A DNA stretch of 8,173 nt from Halothece sp. MAG (GTDB lineage Bacteria > Cyanobacteriota > Cyanobacteriia > Cyanobacteriales > Rubidibacteraceae), in contig JAHEOB010000351.1 of assembly GCA_018610095.1 (NCBI GenBank), positions 1-8,173 of the forward strand. Reading direction: 5' to 3'. This document shows, one piece after another, positions 1 through 6,194 of this stretch; within the stretch, counting starts at the first letter, position 1; the number at the start of each line of letters is the position of its first letter. Position numbers and translations under genes: made by a program. Under the pieces are notes generated by a model. It ran no database searches. It was not told the origin of the DNA and worked only from the letters and a program-made list of their open reading frames with translations.

Positions 1-750
1 GACAACTGTCCAGCGATCGCGCAGAGTGCGAGTAAATTTTGATCCGGCATTCACAACGGGTTCAATCGCCAAAGTCATGCCCGCTTTTAATTTAACATTG
101 GGCAATTGATCGGTGCGAACATTAAACACCGCAGGGGCTTCATGTAAATTCCGTCCCACTCCATGTCCAGTAAATTCTTCCACAACACTATGACCCTGAG
201 TGTTGACATAATCCTCAATCGCACCGGCAATATCTAACAGATGATTCCCAGCTTTGACCTGGTTGACCCCTTCATACATGGCATTTTCGGCGACTTCCAT
301 CAATTGTTGCGCCTGGGAAGTAATTTTGCCAATGGGAATCGTAATACAAGAGTCACCATGATACCCATTTTTATACGCCCCCGTATCGACTTTTAATAAA
401 TCCCCATTCCGAATGACTTTTTTGGCGTTGGGAATGCCATGCACCACTTCATTATTGACACAGATGCAAATCGATCCTGGAAAACCATGATAGCCTTTGA
501 AACTAGGCGTTGCCTCCATTTCTCGAATCCGTTTTTCCGCATAGGCATCTAAATCGGCCGTTGTCATTCCAGCTTCCGCAATTTCAGACAATTCTTTTAA
601 TACTGTGGCAACAATACGCCCCGACTCTCGCATGAAGTCCACTTCTTGTACATTTTTAATTTCAATGCCTCGATGCCGTTTCCGCCGACGAGGGAGTTTG
701 GTTTGAGTTTGAGAAGATTTGGGCGACAATAAGTTCGTCAGTAAATTCAT
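1..750 (-). CDS. map: Type I methionine aminopeptidase, 3' end cut by window edge
   Basis: Removes the initiator methionine from nascent proteins in the cytoplasm, using two divalent metal ions. The 250 visible residues hold four of the five expected metal ligands: D122 and D133 in VDTGAYKNGYHGDSC, H196 in EFTGHGVGR and E230 in LAIEPVVNAG. The substrate-contact histidines H104 (EVVHGIP) and H203 (NLHEAP) are also present. The last ligand, a glutamate in the usual QxEHT motif, would lie just beyond the left edge, so I infer that only a short C-terminal piece is missing. An N-terminal extension of about 30 residues has a basic run (PRRRKRHRG) before the catalytic domain; such extensions occur in some cyanobacterial paralogues and may contact ribosome or RNA (inference). 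The ATG at 748-750 is chosen because the next in-frame Met (residue 40) lies inside the conserved domain. No strong Shine-Dalgarno is seen. Cyanobacteria often carry several map paralogues, and I cannot say which this is. Confidence 0.95.
   Translation of the reverse strand, partial: MNLLTNLLSPKSSQTQTKLPRRRKRHRGIEIKNVQEVDFMRESGRIVATVLKELSEIAEAGMTTADLDAYAEKRIREMEATPSFKGYHGFPGSICICVNNEVVHGIPNAKKVIRNGDLLKVDTGAYKNGYHGDSCITIPIGKITSQAQQLMEVAENAMYEGVNQVKAGNHLLDIAGAIEDYVNTQGHSVVEEFTGHGVGRNLHEAPAVFNVRTDQLPNVKLKAGMTLAIEPVVNAGSKFTRTLRDRWTVV
13..20. repeat. HIP1 octamer GCGATCGC inside map
   Basis: A perfect copy of the highly iterated palindrome that is strongly over-represented in many cyanobacterial genomes. 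It supports the taxonomic reading of the window. Confidence 0.9.
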
Positions 751-775
751 AACGTTCAATCATCTAGCTGGGATC

Positions 776-781
776 ATTATA
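776..781 (-). promoter_or_regulatory. Candidate -10 box for map
   Basis: A perfect TATAAT on the minus strand ends 25 nt before the map start codon, which would give a leader of about 18 nt. No good -35 hexamer lies 16-18 nt upstream. That position is instead occupied by a GC-rich hairpin-forming stretch (782-806). The call rests on hexamer match and position only. Confidence 0.45.
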
Positions 782-806
782 GCGATGCGCGATTCTCGCG
801 AAGCGA
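782..806. repeat. Short GC-rich palindromic element, HIP1-like
   Basis: This GC-rich patch inside an otherwise AT-rich gap contains a perfect 5-bp inverted repeat, CGCGA (788-792) and TCGCG (796-800), around the 3-nt loop TTC. It is flanked by GCGAT and AAGCGAC, which look like degenerate pieces of the HIP1 octamer. Interspersed GC-rich palindromes of this style are common between cyanobacterial genes. Whether it is a true repeat family member cannot be decided from one copy. Confidence 0.35.
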
Positions 807-873
807 CACTAAAGTGAAGATTTAATTGCACTTCTTAACAAAACAAATGGCAGTACGATTCGTTTTTTAAAAC

Positions 874-882
874 TGCTATAAT
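874..882 (+). promoter_or_regulatory. Candidate extended -10 promoter (TGCTATAAT)
   Basis: The plus strand shows TGC directly before a perfect TATAAT (877-882), an extended -10 arrangement that can partly compensate for a poor -35. No convincing -35 hexamer is seen 16-18 nt upstream. The 10 bases GCTATAATGA (875-884) recur in inverted orientation at 774-783, the candidate map promoter. Transcription from here would reach the gene at 1193 after a leader of about 300 nt. Confidence 0.4.
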
Positions 883-962
883 GAGAAGTAATAAGCTTAA
901 CTCACGTTAACAGCTAACAAGCTTAATCTGAATTTTGATCAAATTGAAAATTGATTTTTCTC

Positions 963-976
963 ATTTCAGGTAAAAT
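963..976 (+). repeat. 14-bp direct repeat, copy 1
   Basis: ATTTCAGGTAAAAT is found here and again 77 bp downstream, with no mismatch. Flanking bases of the two copies do not align, so the repeat is short and isolated. Function is unknown; a regulator-binding site or a relic of a decayed sequence are both possible. Confidence 0.6.
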
Positions 977-1039
977 ATCATCTTGGGAAAAAGAACTAAC
1001 ACAAAACTCGTAATAAATACACTATCGGTTTAATTTTAA

Positions 1040-1053
1040 ATTTCAGGTAAAAT
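1040..1053 (+). repeat. 14-bp direct repeat, copy 2
   Basis: This is the second exact copy of ATTTCAGGTAAAAT, in the same orientation as the copy at 963-976. The 77-bp period is not a multiple of three, so the pair is not an in-frame coding repeat. Confidence 0.6.
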
Positions 1054-1192
1054 TGCTAAAGCAACAGGAACATATTTAGAAAGTAAAATGTCATTTTAAT
1101 AATAGAAATTTCGTGTTATTCAATAAATTACCATTCTTTTTGTCAAAGTAATTGAGTTAATTTACTATTGATTCTATAGAGAAAAAGATACT

Positions 1193-1999
1193 ATGAAAGA
1201 TAATCAAAAACAGCAAGCAATCCTTGTCACTTCGATTGCTACCCTTAGCCTAGGTTTTGCAGTTGCATTAACCCAGCAAGCCATTGCGAGTCCATTCTCT
1301 AATAAGGAAATCAATCAAGATCAAATCCTTAGGGCAGGTGACATCCATAATTCCCAACAAGATCAAGATATTCCCAGCCAAGTTAAGCAAAAACTACGTC
1401 AAGAATTGCAAAAACGATATCAGACTCTCGATTTTAAAATTAATGACACCACTAAAACGCGGGAACAGTGGCCCGATGGTTGTCTAGGATTAGGTGAACC
1501 TGATGAAGTATGTCTTCAAGCCTTTGTGCCAGGTTATGAAGTAACCATAACAGGAGAATTTGAAGGCGAAAAATCCATAGAAGCAGTTTGGGTTTTCCAT
1601 ACTGACGAAAATTTTAATCAAATCCGTCTTAATAAGGAAGCGAGTCAGTTACCTAATCCAGCACAGATGAATAATGATTCTCCAGAAGTTCCCAGTGCCA
1701 TTGAACAAAAAATTCAGGAACAAGTGCAACAGCGATATCCGCGATCCAATTTCAACATTACAGAGATGCAAAAGACTTCTCAACAATGGCCTGATGCTTG
1801 TTTAGGATTAGCCCAACCTGATGAAGTGTGTGCCCAAGTTATTGTGCCAGGTTATGAAGTTACCGTAACCGGCAATTTTGATACAGCAGAAACGATCGAG
1901 GCAGTTTGGATATTCCATACGGATCAAGATTTTAATCGCATCCGTCTTAATGAGGAAGCGAGTCAGTTACCTAATCCTGAGCAATTATCGAACTGCTAA
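1193..1999 (+). CDS. Exported protein with two tandem copies of a Cys/Trp domain
   Basis: Function unknown; 268 residues. Residues 1-32 look like a signal peptide: charged start, hydrophobic run about I10-L26, and an AxA-type site (A30-I31-A32) before S33. After a Gln/Asp-rich spacer come two copies of one domain, residues 61-156 and 167-262, which align with no gap at an offset of 106. By my count 58 of 96 positions are identical. The shared core is QWPD(G/A)CLGL, then PDEVC, VPGYEVT, IEAVW, FHTD, IRLN and EASQLPNP. Each copy has two cysteines ten residues apart (C97/C107, C203/C213), plausibly a disulfide in the periplasm (inference). A fifth cysteine, C268, is the last residue. From memory, a similar W..GCLGL...C...VPG pattern occurs in other cyanobacterial exported hypothetical proteins; I could not check this. 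No strong ribosome binding site precedes the ATG. It probably shares a transcript with the gene at 2062. Confidence 0.85.
   Translation: MKDNQKQQAILVTSIATLSLGFAVALTQQAIASPFSNKEINQDQILRAGDIHNSQQDQDIPSQVKQKLRQELQKRYQTLDFKINDTTKTREQWPDGCLGLGEPDEVCLQAFVPGYEVTITGEFEGEKSIEAVWVFHTDENFNQIRLNKEASQLPNPAQMNNDSPEVPSAIEQKIQEQVQQRYPRSNFNITEMQKTSQQWPDACLGLAQPDEVCAQVIVPGYEVTVTGNFDTAETIEAVWIFHTDQDFNRIRLNEEASQLPNPEQLSNC
1373..1660 (+). repeat. Tandem coding repeat, copy A
   Basis: This is the DNA for the first 96-residue domain of the exported protein. It aligns with copy B at an offset of exactly 318 bp. Similarity is uneven. The first third of the protein repeat matches at 12 of 32 residues. The rest matches at 46 of 64, and the last 38 nt (1622-1659) differ from copy B at one base only. 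Confidence 0.85.
1691..1978 (+). repeat. Tandem coding repeat, copy B
   Basis: This is the DNA for the second 96-residue domain, separated from copy A by a 10-residue linker. A 19-nt block (1842-1860), coding for the VPGYEV part, is identical to 1524-1542 in copy A. The block 1940-1977 matches 1622-1659 at 37 of 38 bases. Confidence 0.85.
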
Positions 2000-2061
2000 C
2001 ACCTGTAGCAAGGGATTAACTGCGCAAGCATTTATGGATAAGAATCAATTAAGGCGTTTTT

Positions 2062-3150
2062 GTGATGCAATGGCAAAAAATTATAACAGTTACTTGTTTG
2101 ATAGCGATTTTTCCCCTTACTACGGCTCTAACAAAAAATAATAATTTCCTATCCAGTCAGTCACACCTTGCACAAAACAAGTGGCAGTATTATCAAAACT
2201 CACGTTTTGGATTTGAGTTGGAATATCCCAATAACTGGGATGAGTCTCAAGAAAGCCAGCGTGCCGATGGTGCGGTGCTATTAGATAAAGCAGAAGGAAC
2301 GATTCGTATTTATGCCAATCTTATGACGCAGCAAACAAAAACGCCTCATGAATGGTCACAAGCTCAAATTTACGAGACACTAACACTGCCTAATGGAGAA
2401 CAAGGATTATTTGCTGTCAGGGAGCAAGGCAAGGAAACAAAGGCTTGGTTCTTTGTTTATAGCGGTGATAAATATTACAATCTTCGCGCTGAAGGGAGTT
2501 CTTCTTTTGTCAATCAACACTTGGATATACTACGTCAAGTTGCTAAGGGATTGACAATTACCCAAGGGGAGGATGGTCTTGGTTCATCTCTTTCAGAACT
2601 AGAGTCGTTAGAAGTCACTCCAAATAAAATTCGAGCAAAAGATGGCTCTAAGCTACTCCATATTGACGATGTACCTCGCAACATTTCTGTTGATGACAAA
2701 ATAGAGTTTGGGGCTGCAACAAGGTTTAAACAAGCATCTCTAGCGCCAGATCAAAAGTGGTTGGCTGTTACAACTACTGGTGGCGTCCATGATGCTGCTT
2801 GGCTGGTTAAACTAGGAAAACAAGAACCGAAATTATATCCAGTAGAATTTGGGTTTGAAAGCACTATCAAAATTGACTCCTGGAGTCACAATAGTCAATA
2901 CGTTGCCTTAACGGTGGAAACGCCAGCACCGCAACGCCTGATTTCAATCGCTAATCGAAAAAAGGTAGGAGAAACGGTTGCTGACAGCGAGACATTATCG
3001 GTACGTTTACCTCAACATGAAGACGAAGTACCGAGACAGGTTAATTACCAACCACTGGAATGGCGTAATGGTGAACTCGTTTTTGATGTTAATGGTGAGC
3101 AACGTTATCGGTTCGATCCCAAAACTGAGCAGGTACAAATTATTCCATGA
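2062..3150 (+). CDS. Exported protein, PsbP-like N-half and propeller-like C-half
   Basis: Specific function unknown; 362 residues from the GTG at 2062. GTG is directly followed by ATG at 2065. The AAGG at 2051-2054 is 7 nt from GTG and 10 nt from ATG, so either could be used. Residues 1-24 form a signal peptide: K6, then the hydrophobic run I7-L19. Residues about 41-165 begin with WQYYQNSRFGFELEYPNNW, the aromatic-rich opening typical of PsbP/PsbP-like and DUF1795-type domains. A linker follows (about 166-195). The C-terminal half has short beta-rich segments with recurring pattern, for example ASLAPDQKWLAV (225-236), SWSHNSQYVALTV (273-285) and PLEWRNGELVFDV (331-343), resembling TolB/WD-like propeller blades. 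There are too few blades for a full propeller. It probably acts in the periplasm or thylakoid lumen (inference). It lies 62 bp after the tandem-domain gene and ends 10 bp from the stop codon of convergent ligA. Confidence 0.85.
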   Translation: MMQWQKIITVTCLIAIFPLTTALTKNNNFLSSQSHLAQNKWQYYQNSRFGFELEYPNNWDESQESQRADGAVLLDKAEGTIRIYANLMTQQTKTPHEWSQAQIYETLTLPNGEQGLFAVREQGKETKAWFFVYSGDKYYNLRAEGSSSFVNQHLDILRQVAKGLTITQGEDGLGSSLSELESLEVTPNKIRAKDGSKLLHIDDVPRNISVDDKIEFGAATRFKQASLAPDQKWLAVTTTGGVHDAAWLVKLGKQEPKLYPVEFGFESTIKIDSWSHNSQYVALTVETPAPQRLISIANRKKVGETVADSETLSVRLPQHEDEVPRQVNYQPLEWRNGELVFDVNGEQRYRFDPKTEQVQIIP

Positions 3151-3161
3151 TCTGAGATCAT
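3147..3161. other. Compact hairpin across the convergent stop codons
   Basis: ATGATC (3147-3152) and GATCAT (3156-3161) form a perfect 6-bp stem with the 3-nt loop TGA. The stem includes the TGA stop of the exported-protein gene and the last base of the ligA stop codon. There is no T-run on either side, so it is not a standard intrinsic terminator. It is, however, the only structure I see that could separate two converging transcripts. Confidence 0.35.
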
Positions 3162-5179
3162 TAACTTTGCAACATTTCCTGCAATTGCTGTTCATTGATT
3201 TGGGGAATATTTAATTGTTCTGCTTTCTGTTGCTTAGACCCGGGGTTTTCTCCAACCACCACATAATCGGTTTTAGAACTGACAGAACTGGTAACTTTCC
3301 CCCCTGCTTGTTCAATCAGGTTTTTTGCCTCGTTGCGAGTCAGATTAGGTAACTCTCCAGTTAAAACAAATGTTTTCCCAGCAAGGGAATTAGCCGTTTC
3401 GGTTGTCTCAGTGTCCTGTTTTTGTGCAAAGTTGAGTCCAACTGCTTGTAACTGCTGCACTAGTGTTTGATTCGCTTCAATTCTAAACCACTGGTAAACC
3501 GATCGCGCAATTTCTTCCCCAATTCCTTCAATCACTTTTAAATCCTCGATACTAGCCCTAGCTAATTGTTCGACAGTGGGGAACTTGGTAGCTAAGGTTT
3601 CTGCATTGACTTTACCAACGTAGCGTATCCCTAAACCATATAATACCCGTGACCAAGGTTGTTGTTTCGACTGCGCGATCGCGCTGACTAAATTACTAGC
3701 TAATTTGTTTCCCACTCCTTCTAGTGCCGTTAAATCCTCAACCGTTAAGTGATATAAATCGGCAATGGAGTGAACAAGCTGCCGAGTGACTAACGCTTCT
3801 ACCATCTTTTCCCCTAATCCCTGAATATCCATGGCATCTCGGGATGCCCAATGCACTAAACTCCCTCGTAAAATAGCGGGGCAAGAAGCATTGACACATC
3901 GGATAATGGCTTCCCCTTCTGGGCGCACTAATTGTGACCCACATTCCGGGCATGCTGTGGGCATGGTAAACGCTTGGGCATCTGCTGGGCGTAATTCCGG
4001 TAATACCCGCACGATTTCGGGAATAATTTCCCCTGCTTTGCGAACCACAACGGTATCCCCAATCTTGACCCCCAACTGTTGGATAAAATCTTGATTGTGG
4101 AGACTTGCGCGTTGCACAGTGGTTCCAGCTAGTGACACCGGTTCTAAATGGGCAAGGGGAGTAACAGCACCGGTGCGCCCCACATTAACTGTAATTGCTT
4201 TCAATTGCGTCGGGGCTTGTTCCGCAGGAAACTTTAGCGCGATCGCCCAACGGGGAAACTTTTGGGTAAATCCGAGACGTTGTTGTAGCTGATAGGAATT
4301 AATTTTTACCACAACGCCATCCACATCATAGGGTAAACTCCCCCGTTGCTGTTCCCAGTAATGAAAAAAATCTTCCACTTGTTGCAGCGATTGACACACT
4401 TGGCGATGAGGATTGACTTTAAACCCCATTTGTTCCAATAAACCTAACGACGCTGCTTGAGTTTGAGGCTTTAGTTCGGAATTGTCATCTACTACATAAA
4501 GCGTATAAGCAAAAAAGTCTAATTTCCGTTTGGCAACAATTTTGGGGTCAAATTGTCGTAAGGTTCCCGAGGTGGCATTACGAGGATTCGCAAATCCCGA
4601 TTCTCCTTTGTCACGACGTTGTTGATTAATTTGTTCAAAGGTTTGATGGGGTAAAAAGGCTTCCCCTCTCACTTCCACACGGGCTGGGGGTTCGTTTAAA
4701 TGTAATCGTAAGGGAATGGTGGGAATGGTGCGAACATTTTGAGTAATATCTTCTCCGGTTTCGCCATCACCGCGGGTTGCCCCCCGAACCAAAATGCCAT
4801 TCTCATAGGTTAACGCCAAGGCATTGCCATCAATTTTTAACTCACCCACATATTCCACGGTTTCATCTTTTCCCACCTGATTTTGCCAGCGTTGTTCCCA
4901 TTCCCGTAACTGTTCAACATCAAAAGCATTTTCCAAACTGTAAAGCGGGATGTGATGTTTAACTGATTCAAATCCTTCGGCAACTTCTCCTCCGATACGT
5001 TGCGTGGGGCTATCGAGGGTAATTAATTCCGGATGTTTTTGTTCTAATTCCTGTAACTCCCGATATAGTTTGTCATACACCTCATCTTCCATAATGGGAT
5101 TATCTTGAACGTAATAGGCATAATCCGCTTGTTGCAATTGTTGGCGTAATTGCTGAACCCGTTTTTGGACCTTATTCAC
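3161..5179 (-). CDS. ligA: NAD+-dependent DNA ligase LigA
   Basis: Seals nicks in duplex DNA during replication and repair, using NAD+ as the AMP donor. At 672 residues it has normal bacterial length and all domains in order. The Ia domain is at about 1-70, with the NAD+-contacting YYVQDNPIMEDEVYDKLY segment. The adenylation domain is at about 71-315, with nucleophile K115 in the KxDG motif of ELKIDGNALAL. The OB fold is at about 320-400, with VGRTGAVTPLA. The zinc finger has C410, C413, C428 and C433. Helix-hairpin-helix repeats lie at about 445-585 (LEGVGNKLA, IEGIGEEIA), and the C-terminal BRCT domain at about 595-672 (LAGKTFVLTGEL). Translation starts at GTG (5177-5179), supported by a strong ribosome binding site. 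The gene is divergent from queG (66 bp between starts) and convergent with the exported-protein gene. No sign of disruption. Confidence 0.98.
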   Translation of the reverse strand: MNKVQKRVQQLRQQLQQADYAYYVQDNPIMEDEVYDKLYRELQELEQKHPELITLDSPTQRIGGEVAEGFESVKHHIPLYSLENAFDVEQLREWEQRWQNQVGKDETVEYVGELKIDGNALALTYENGILVRGATRGDGETGEDITQNVRTIPTIPLRLHLNEPPARVEVRGEAFLPHQTFEQINQQRRDKGESGFANPRNATSGTLRQFDPKIVAKRKLDFFAYTLYVVDDNSELKPQTQAASLGLLEQMGFKVNPHRQVCQSLQQVEDFFHYWEQQRGSLPYDVDGVVVKINSYQLQQRLGFTQKFPRWAIALKFPAEQAPTQLKAITVNVGRTGAVTPLAHLEPVSLAGTTVQRASLHNQDFIQQLGVKIGDTVVVRKAGEIIPEIVRVLPELRPADAQAFTMPTACPECGSQLVRPEGEAIIRCVNASCPAILRGSLVHWASRDAMDIQGLGEKMVEALVTRQLVHSIADLYHLTVEDLTALEGVGNKLASNLVSAIAQSKQQPWSRVLYGLGIRYVGKVNAETLATKFPTVEQLARASIEDLKVIEGIGEEIARSVYQWFRIEANQTLVQQLQAVGLNFAQKQDTETTETANSLAGKTFVLTGELPNLTRNEAKNLIEQAGGKVTSSVSSKTDYVVVGENPGSKQQKAEQLNIPQINEQQLQEMLQS
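3675..3682. repeat. HIP1 octamer inside ligA
   Basis: A perfect GCGATCGC in the helix-hairpin-helix part of ligA, at the SAIAQ codons. Confidence 0.9.
4239..4246. repeat. HIP1 octamer inside ligA
   Basis: A second perfect GCGATCGC in ligA, at the WAIAL codons of the adenylation domain. Confidence 0.9.
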
Positions 5180-5186
5180 TACAGTA

Positions 5187-5192
5187 CCCCCT
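5187..5192 (-). promoter_or_regulatory. Ribosome binding site fixing the ligA GTG start
   Basis: The minus strand reads AGGGGG here, 7 nt before GTG at 5179-5177. Good purine-rich pairing at ideal spacing supports GTG as the true start. The first in-frame ATG (residue 30) would remove the start of the NAD+-binding Ia domain. Confidence 0.7.
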
Positions 5193-5223
5193 ATTAATAT
5201 TTGTTAATGATAGAGATAGTCAG

Positions 5224-5233
5224 TTACTAGTAA
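5224..5233. promoter_or_regulatory. 10-bp palindrome between ligA and queG
   Basis: TTACTAGTAA is a perfect palindrome in the 66-bp divergent gap, ending 12 nt before the queG start. It could be an operator half or chance in AT-rich DNA. I could not identify a convincing pair of -35/-10 boxes for either gene in this gap. Confidence 0.2.
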
Positions 5234-5245
5234 TTAATTCACTTC

Positions 5246-6190
5246 ATGCCTGATAGCGAACAAGTGAAACAAAAAGCAAAATCCTTTGGATTCCATTTAG
5301 TGGGAATTGCTGCTGCTGATAATGATGAACAAACCGTCGCCCAAAATCGGCTAAAACAGTGGCTAGCTTCAGGATATCATGCGGATATGGCATGGATGGA
5401 TAATCCAAAACGATTTGATATTCAAGCCTGTCTGCCAGGGGTGCAATCTGTCATTGCGGTAGCCCTCAACTATTATACGCCTCATTCCCAACCCGATCAT
5501 CCCGAACAAGGAAAAGTCTCTCGCTATGCTTGGGGACGAGATTATCACAAAGTGATGAAGAAAAAACTCAAAGCCCTTGCCAGTTGGTTACAACAACAAG
5601 ACAACAGCATCCAAGCCCGATTTTATTGTGATACTGGTCCCGTACAAGACAAATTTTGGGCACAGCAGGCAGGATTAGGCTGGATTGCCAAAAATGGGAA
5701 TCTCATCACGCGACAGTATGGAAGTTGGGTTTTTTTAGGAGAAGTTTTAACCACCCTATCGCTCACACCTGATACGCCTCATACTGAACATTGTGGCACT
5801 TGTACCCGATGTTTAGACGCTTGTCCCACTGATGCCTTTCCACAACCGTTTGTCGTGAATGCCAATCGCTGCATCGCCTATCATACAATTGAAAATCGAT
5901 CCCAGCAACTACCCGAGGATATTGATCTCAATGGTTGGGTTGCCGGATGCGATATTTGCCAAGAGGTTTGCCCTTGGAATGAACGGTTTGCTAAAGAAAC
6001 TGACTGCCAAGACTTTCAACCGCGCCCAGAATGGCATGCTCCCAACTTAAAAGAGTTAGCCCAATTAAGTGAAACTAGGTGGGATGAAACCACGCGGGGA
6101 TCAGCCCTACGACGGATTAAACCAGAAATGTGGCGACGGAATGCCCGTGCTAACCTTGAAGAAGACGGGAATAGTAATCCCCAACCATAA
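5246..6190 (+). CDS. queG: Epoxyqueuosine reductase QueG
   Basis: Catalyses the last step of queuosine synthesis: cobalamin-dependent reduction of epoxyqueuosine to queuosine at wobble position 34 of GUN-anticodon tRNAs (Asp, Asn, His, Tyr), in the cytoplasm. The N-terminal part carries the cobalamin and substrate region with FYCDTGPVQDK (126-136); D129 matches the catalytic aspartate of the family. Two 4Fe-4S motifs follow: C183, C186, C189 and C193 (CGTCTRCLDACP), and C209 with C235, C238 and C242 (GCDICQEVCPWN). The closing motif RGSALRRIKPEMWRRNARAN (284-303) is typical. At 314 residues it ends soon after this motif and so is the short form, lacking the C-terminal HEAT-like extension of longer Firmicute proteins. 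The ATG at 5246 gives the normal family N-terminus, though no Shine-Dalgarno is visible. The next gene begins 4 bp after its stop. Confidence 0.96.
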   Translation: MPDSEQVKQKAKSFGFHLVGIAAADNDEQTVAQNRLKQWLASGYHADMAWMDNPKRFDIQACLPGVQSVIAVALNYYTPHSQPDHPEQGKVSRYAWGRDYHKVMKKKLKALASWLQQQDNSIQARFYCDTGPVQDKFWAQQAGLGWIAKNGNLITRQYGSWVFLGEVLTTLSLTPDTPHTEHCGTCTRCLDACPTDAFPQPFVVNANRCIAYHTIENRSQQLPEDIDLNGWVAGCDICQEVCPWNERFAKETDCQDFQPRPEWHAPNLKELAQLSETRWDETTRGSALRRIKPEMWRRNARANLEEDGNSNPQP

Positions 6191-6194
6191 ACGA

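Larger units (their letters stand above)
751..1192. other. AT-rich intergenic region without a recognisable gene
   Basis: This 442-bp stretch separates divergent map and the exported-protein gene at 1193. The part from about 890 onward is strongly AT-rich: hand counts give about 28% GC for 961-1020 and 18% for 1081-1140. It holds outward-facing TATAAT boxes at 776-781 (minus) and 877-882 (plus), a 14-bp direct repeat, two AAGCTTAA copies (893-900, 919-926), and a small stem TTAAC/GTTAA (897-901 with 906-910). I found no open frame with a credible start, ribosome binding site and length on either strand. The longest open stretch that looks coding is a 32-codon stop-to-stop run on the minus strand (923-1021). 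If the plus-strand promoter is used, about 300 nt of this region would be the untranslated leader of the gene at 1193. Confidence 0.6.

Noticed and set aside
923..1021. 32-codon minus-strand open run as a small gene
   Set aside because: The only ATG in it leaves 13 residues, with no ribosome binding site. It is kept only as a weak hint of a relic.
1878..2141. 87-codon plus-strand frame across the junction of the two exported-protein genes
   Set aside because: It overlaps both well-supported genes in another frame and has no domain. It is a shadow frame.
3831..4292. Plus-strand open frames opposite ligA (3831-4094, 4095-4292)
   Set aside because: They lie wholly antisense to a complete ligA with all catalytic residues. 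Their composition looks like reverse readings of that gene and matches no family I know.
6069..6194. A 42-residue upstream extension of the HAD reading frame
   Set aside because: It overlaps queG by about 120 bp. The residues look like an out-of-frame reading of queG, and HAD motif I normally lies right at the N-terminus, as it does from ATG 6195.
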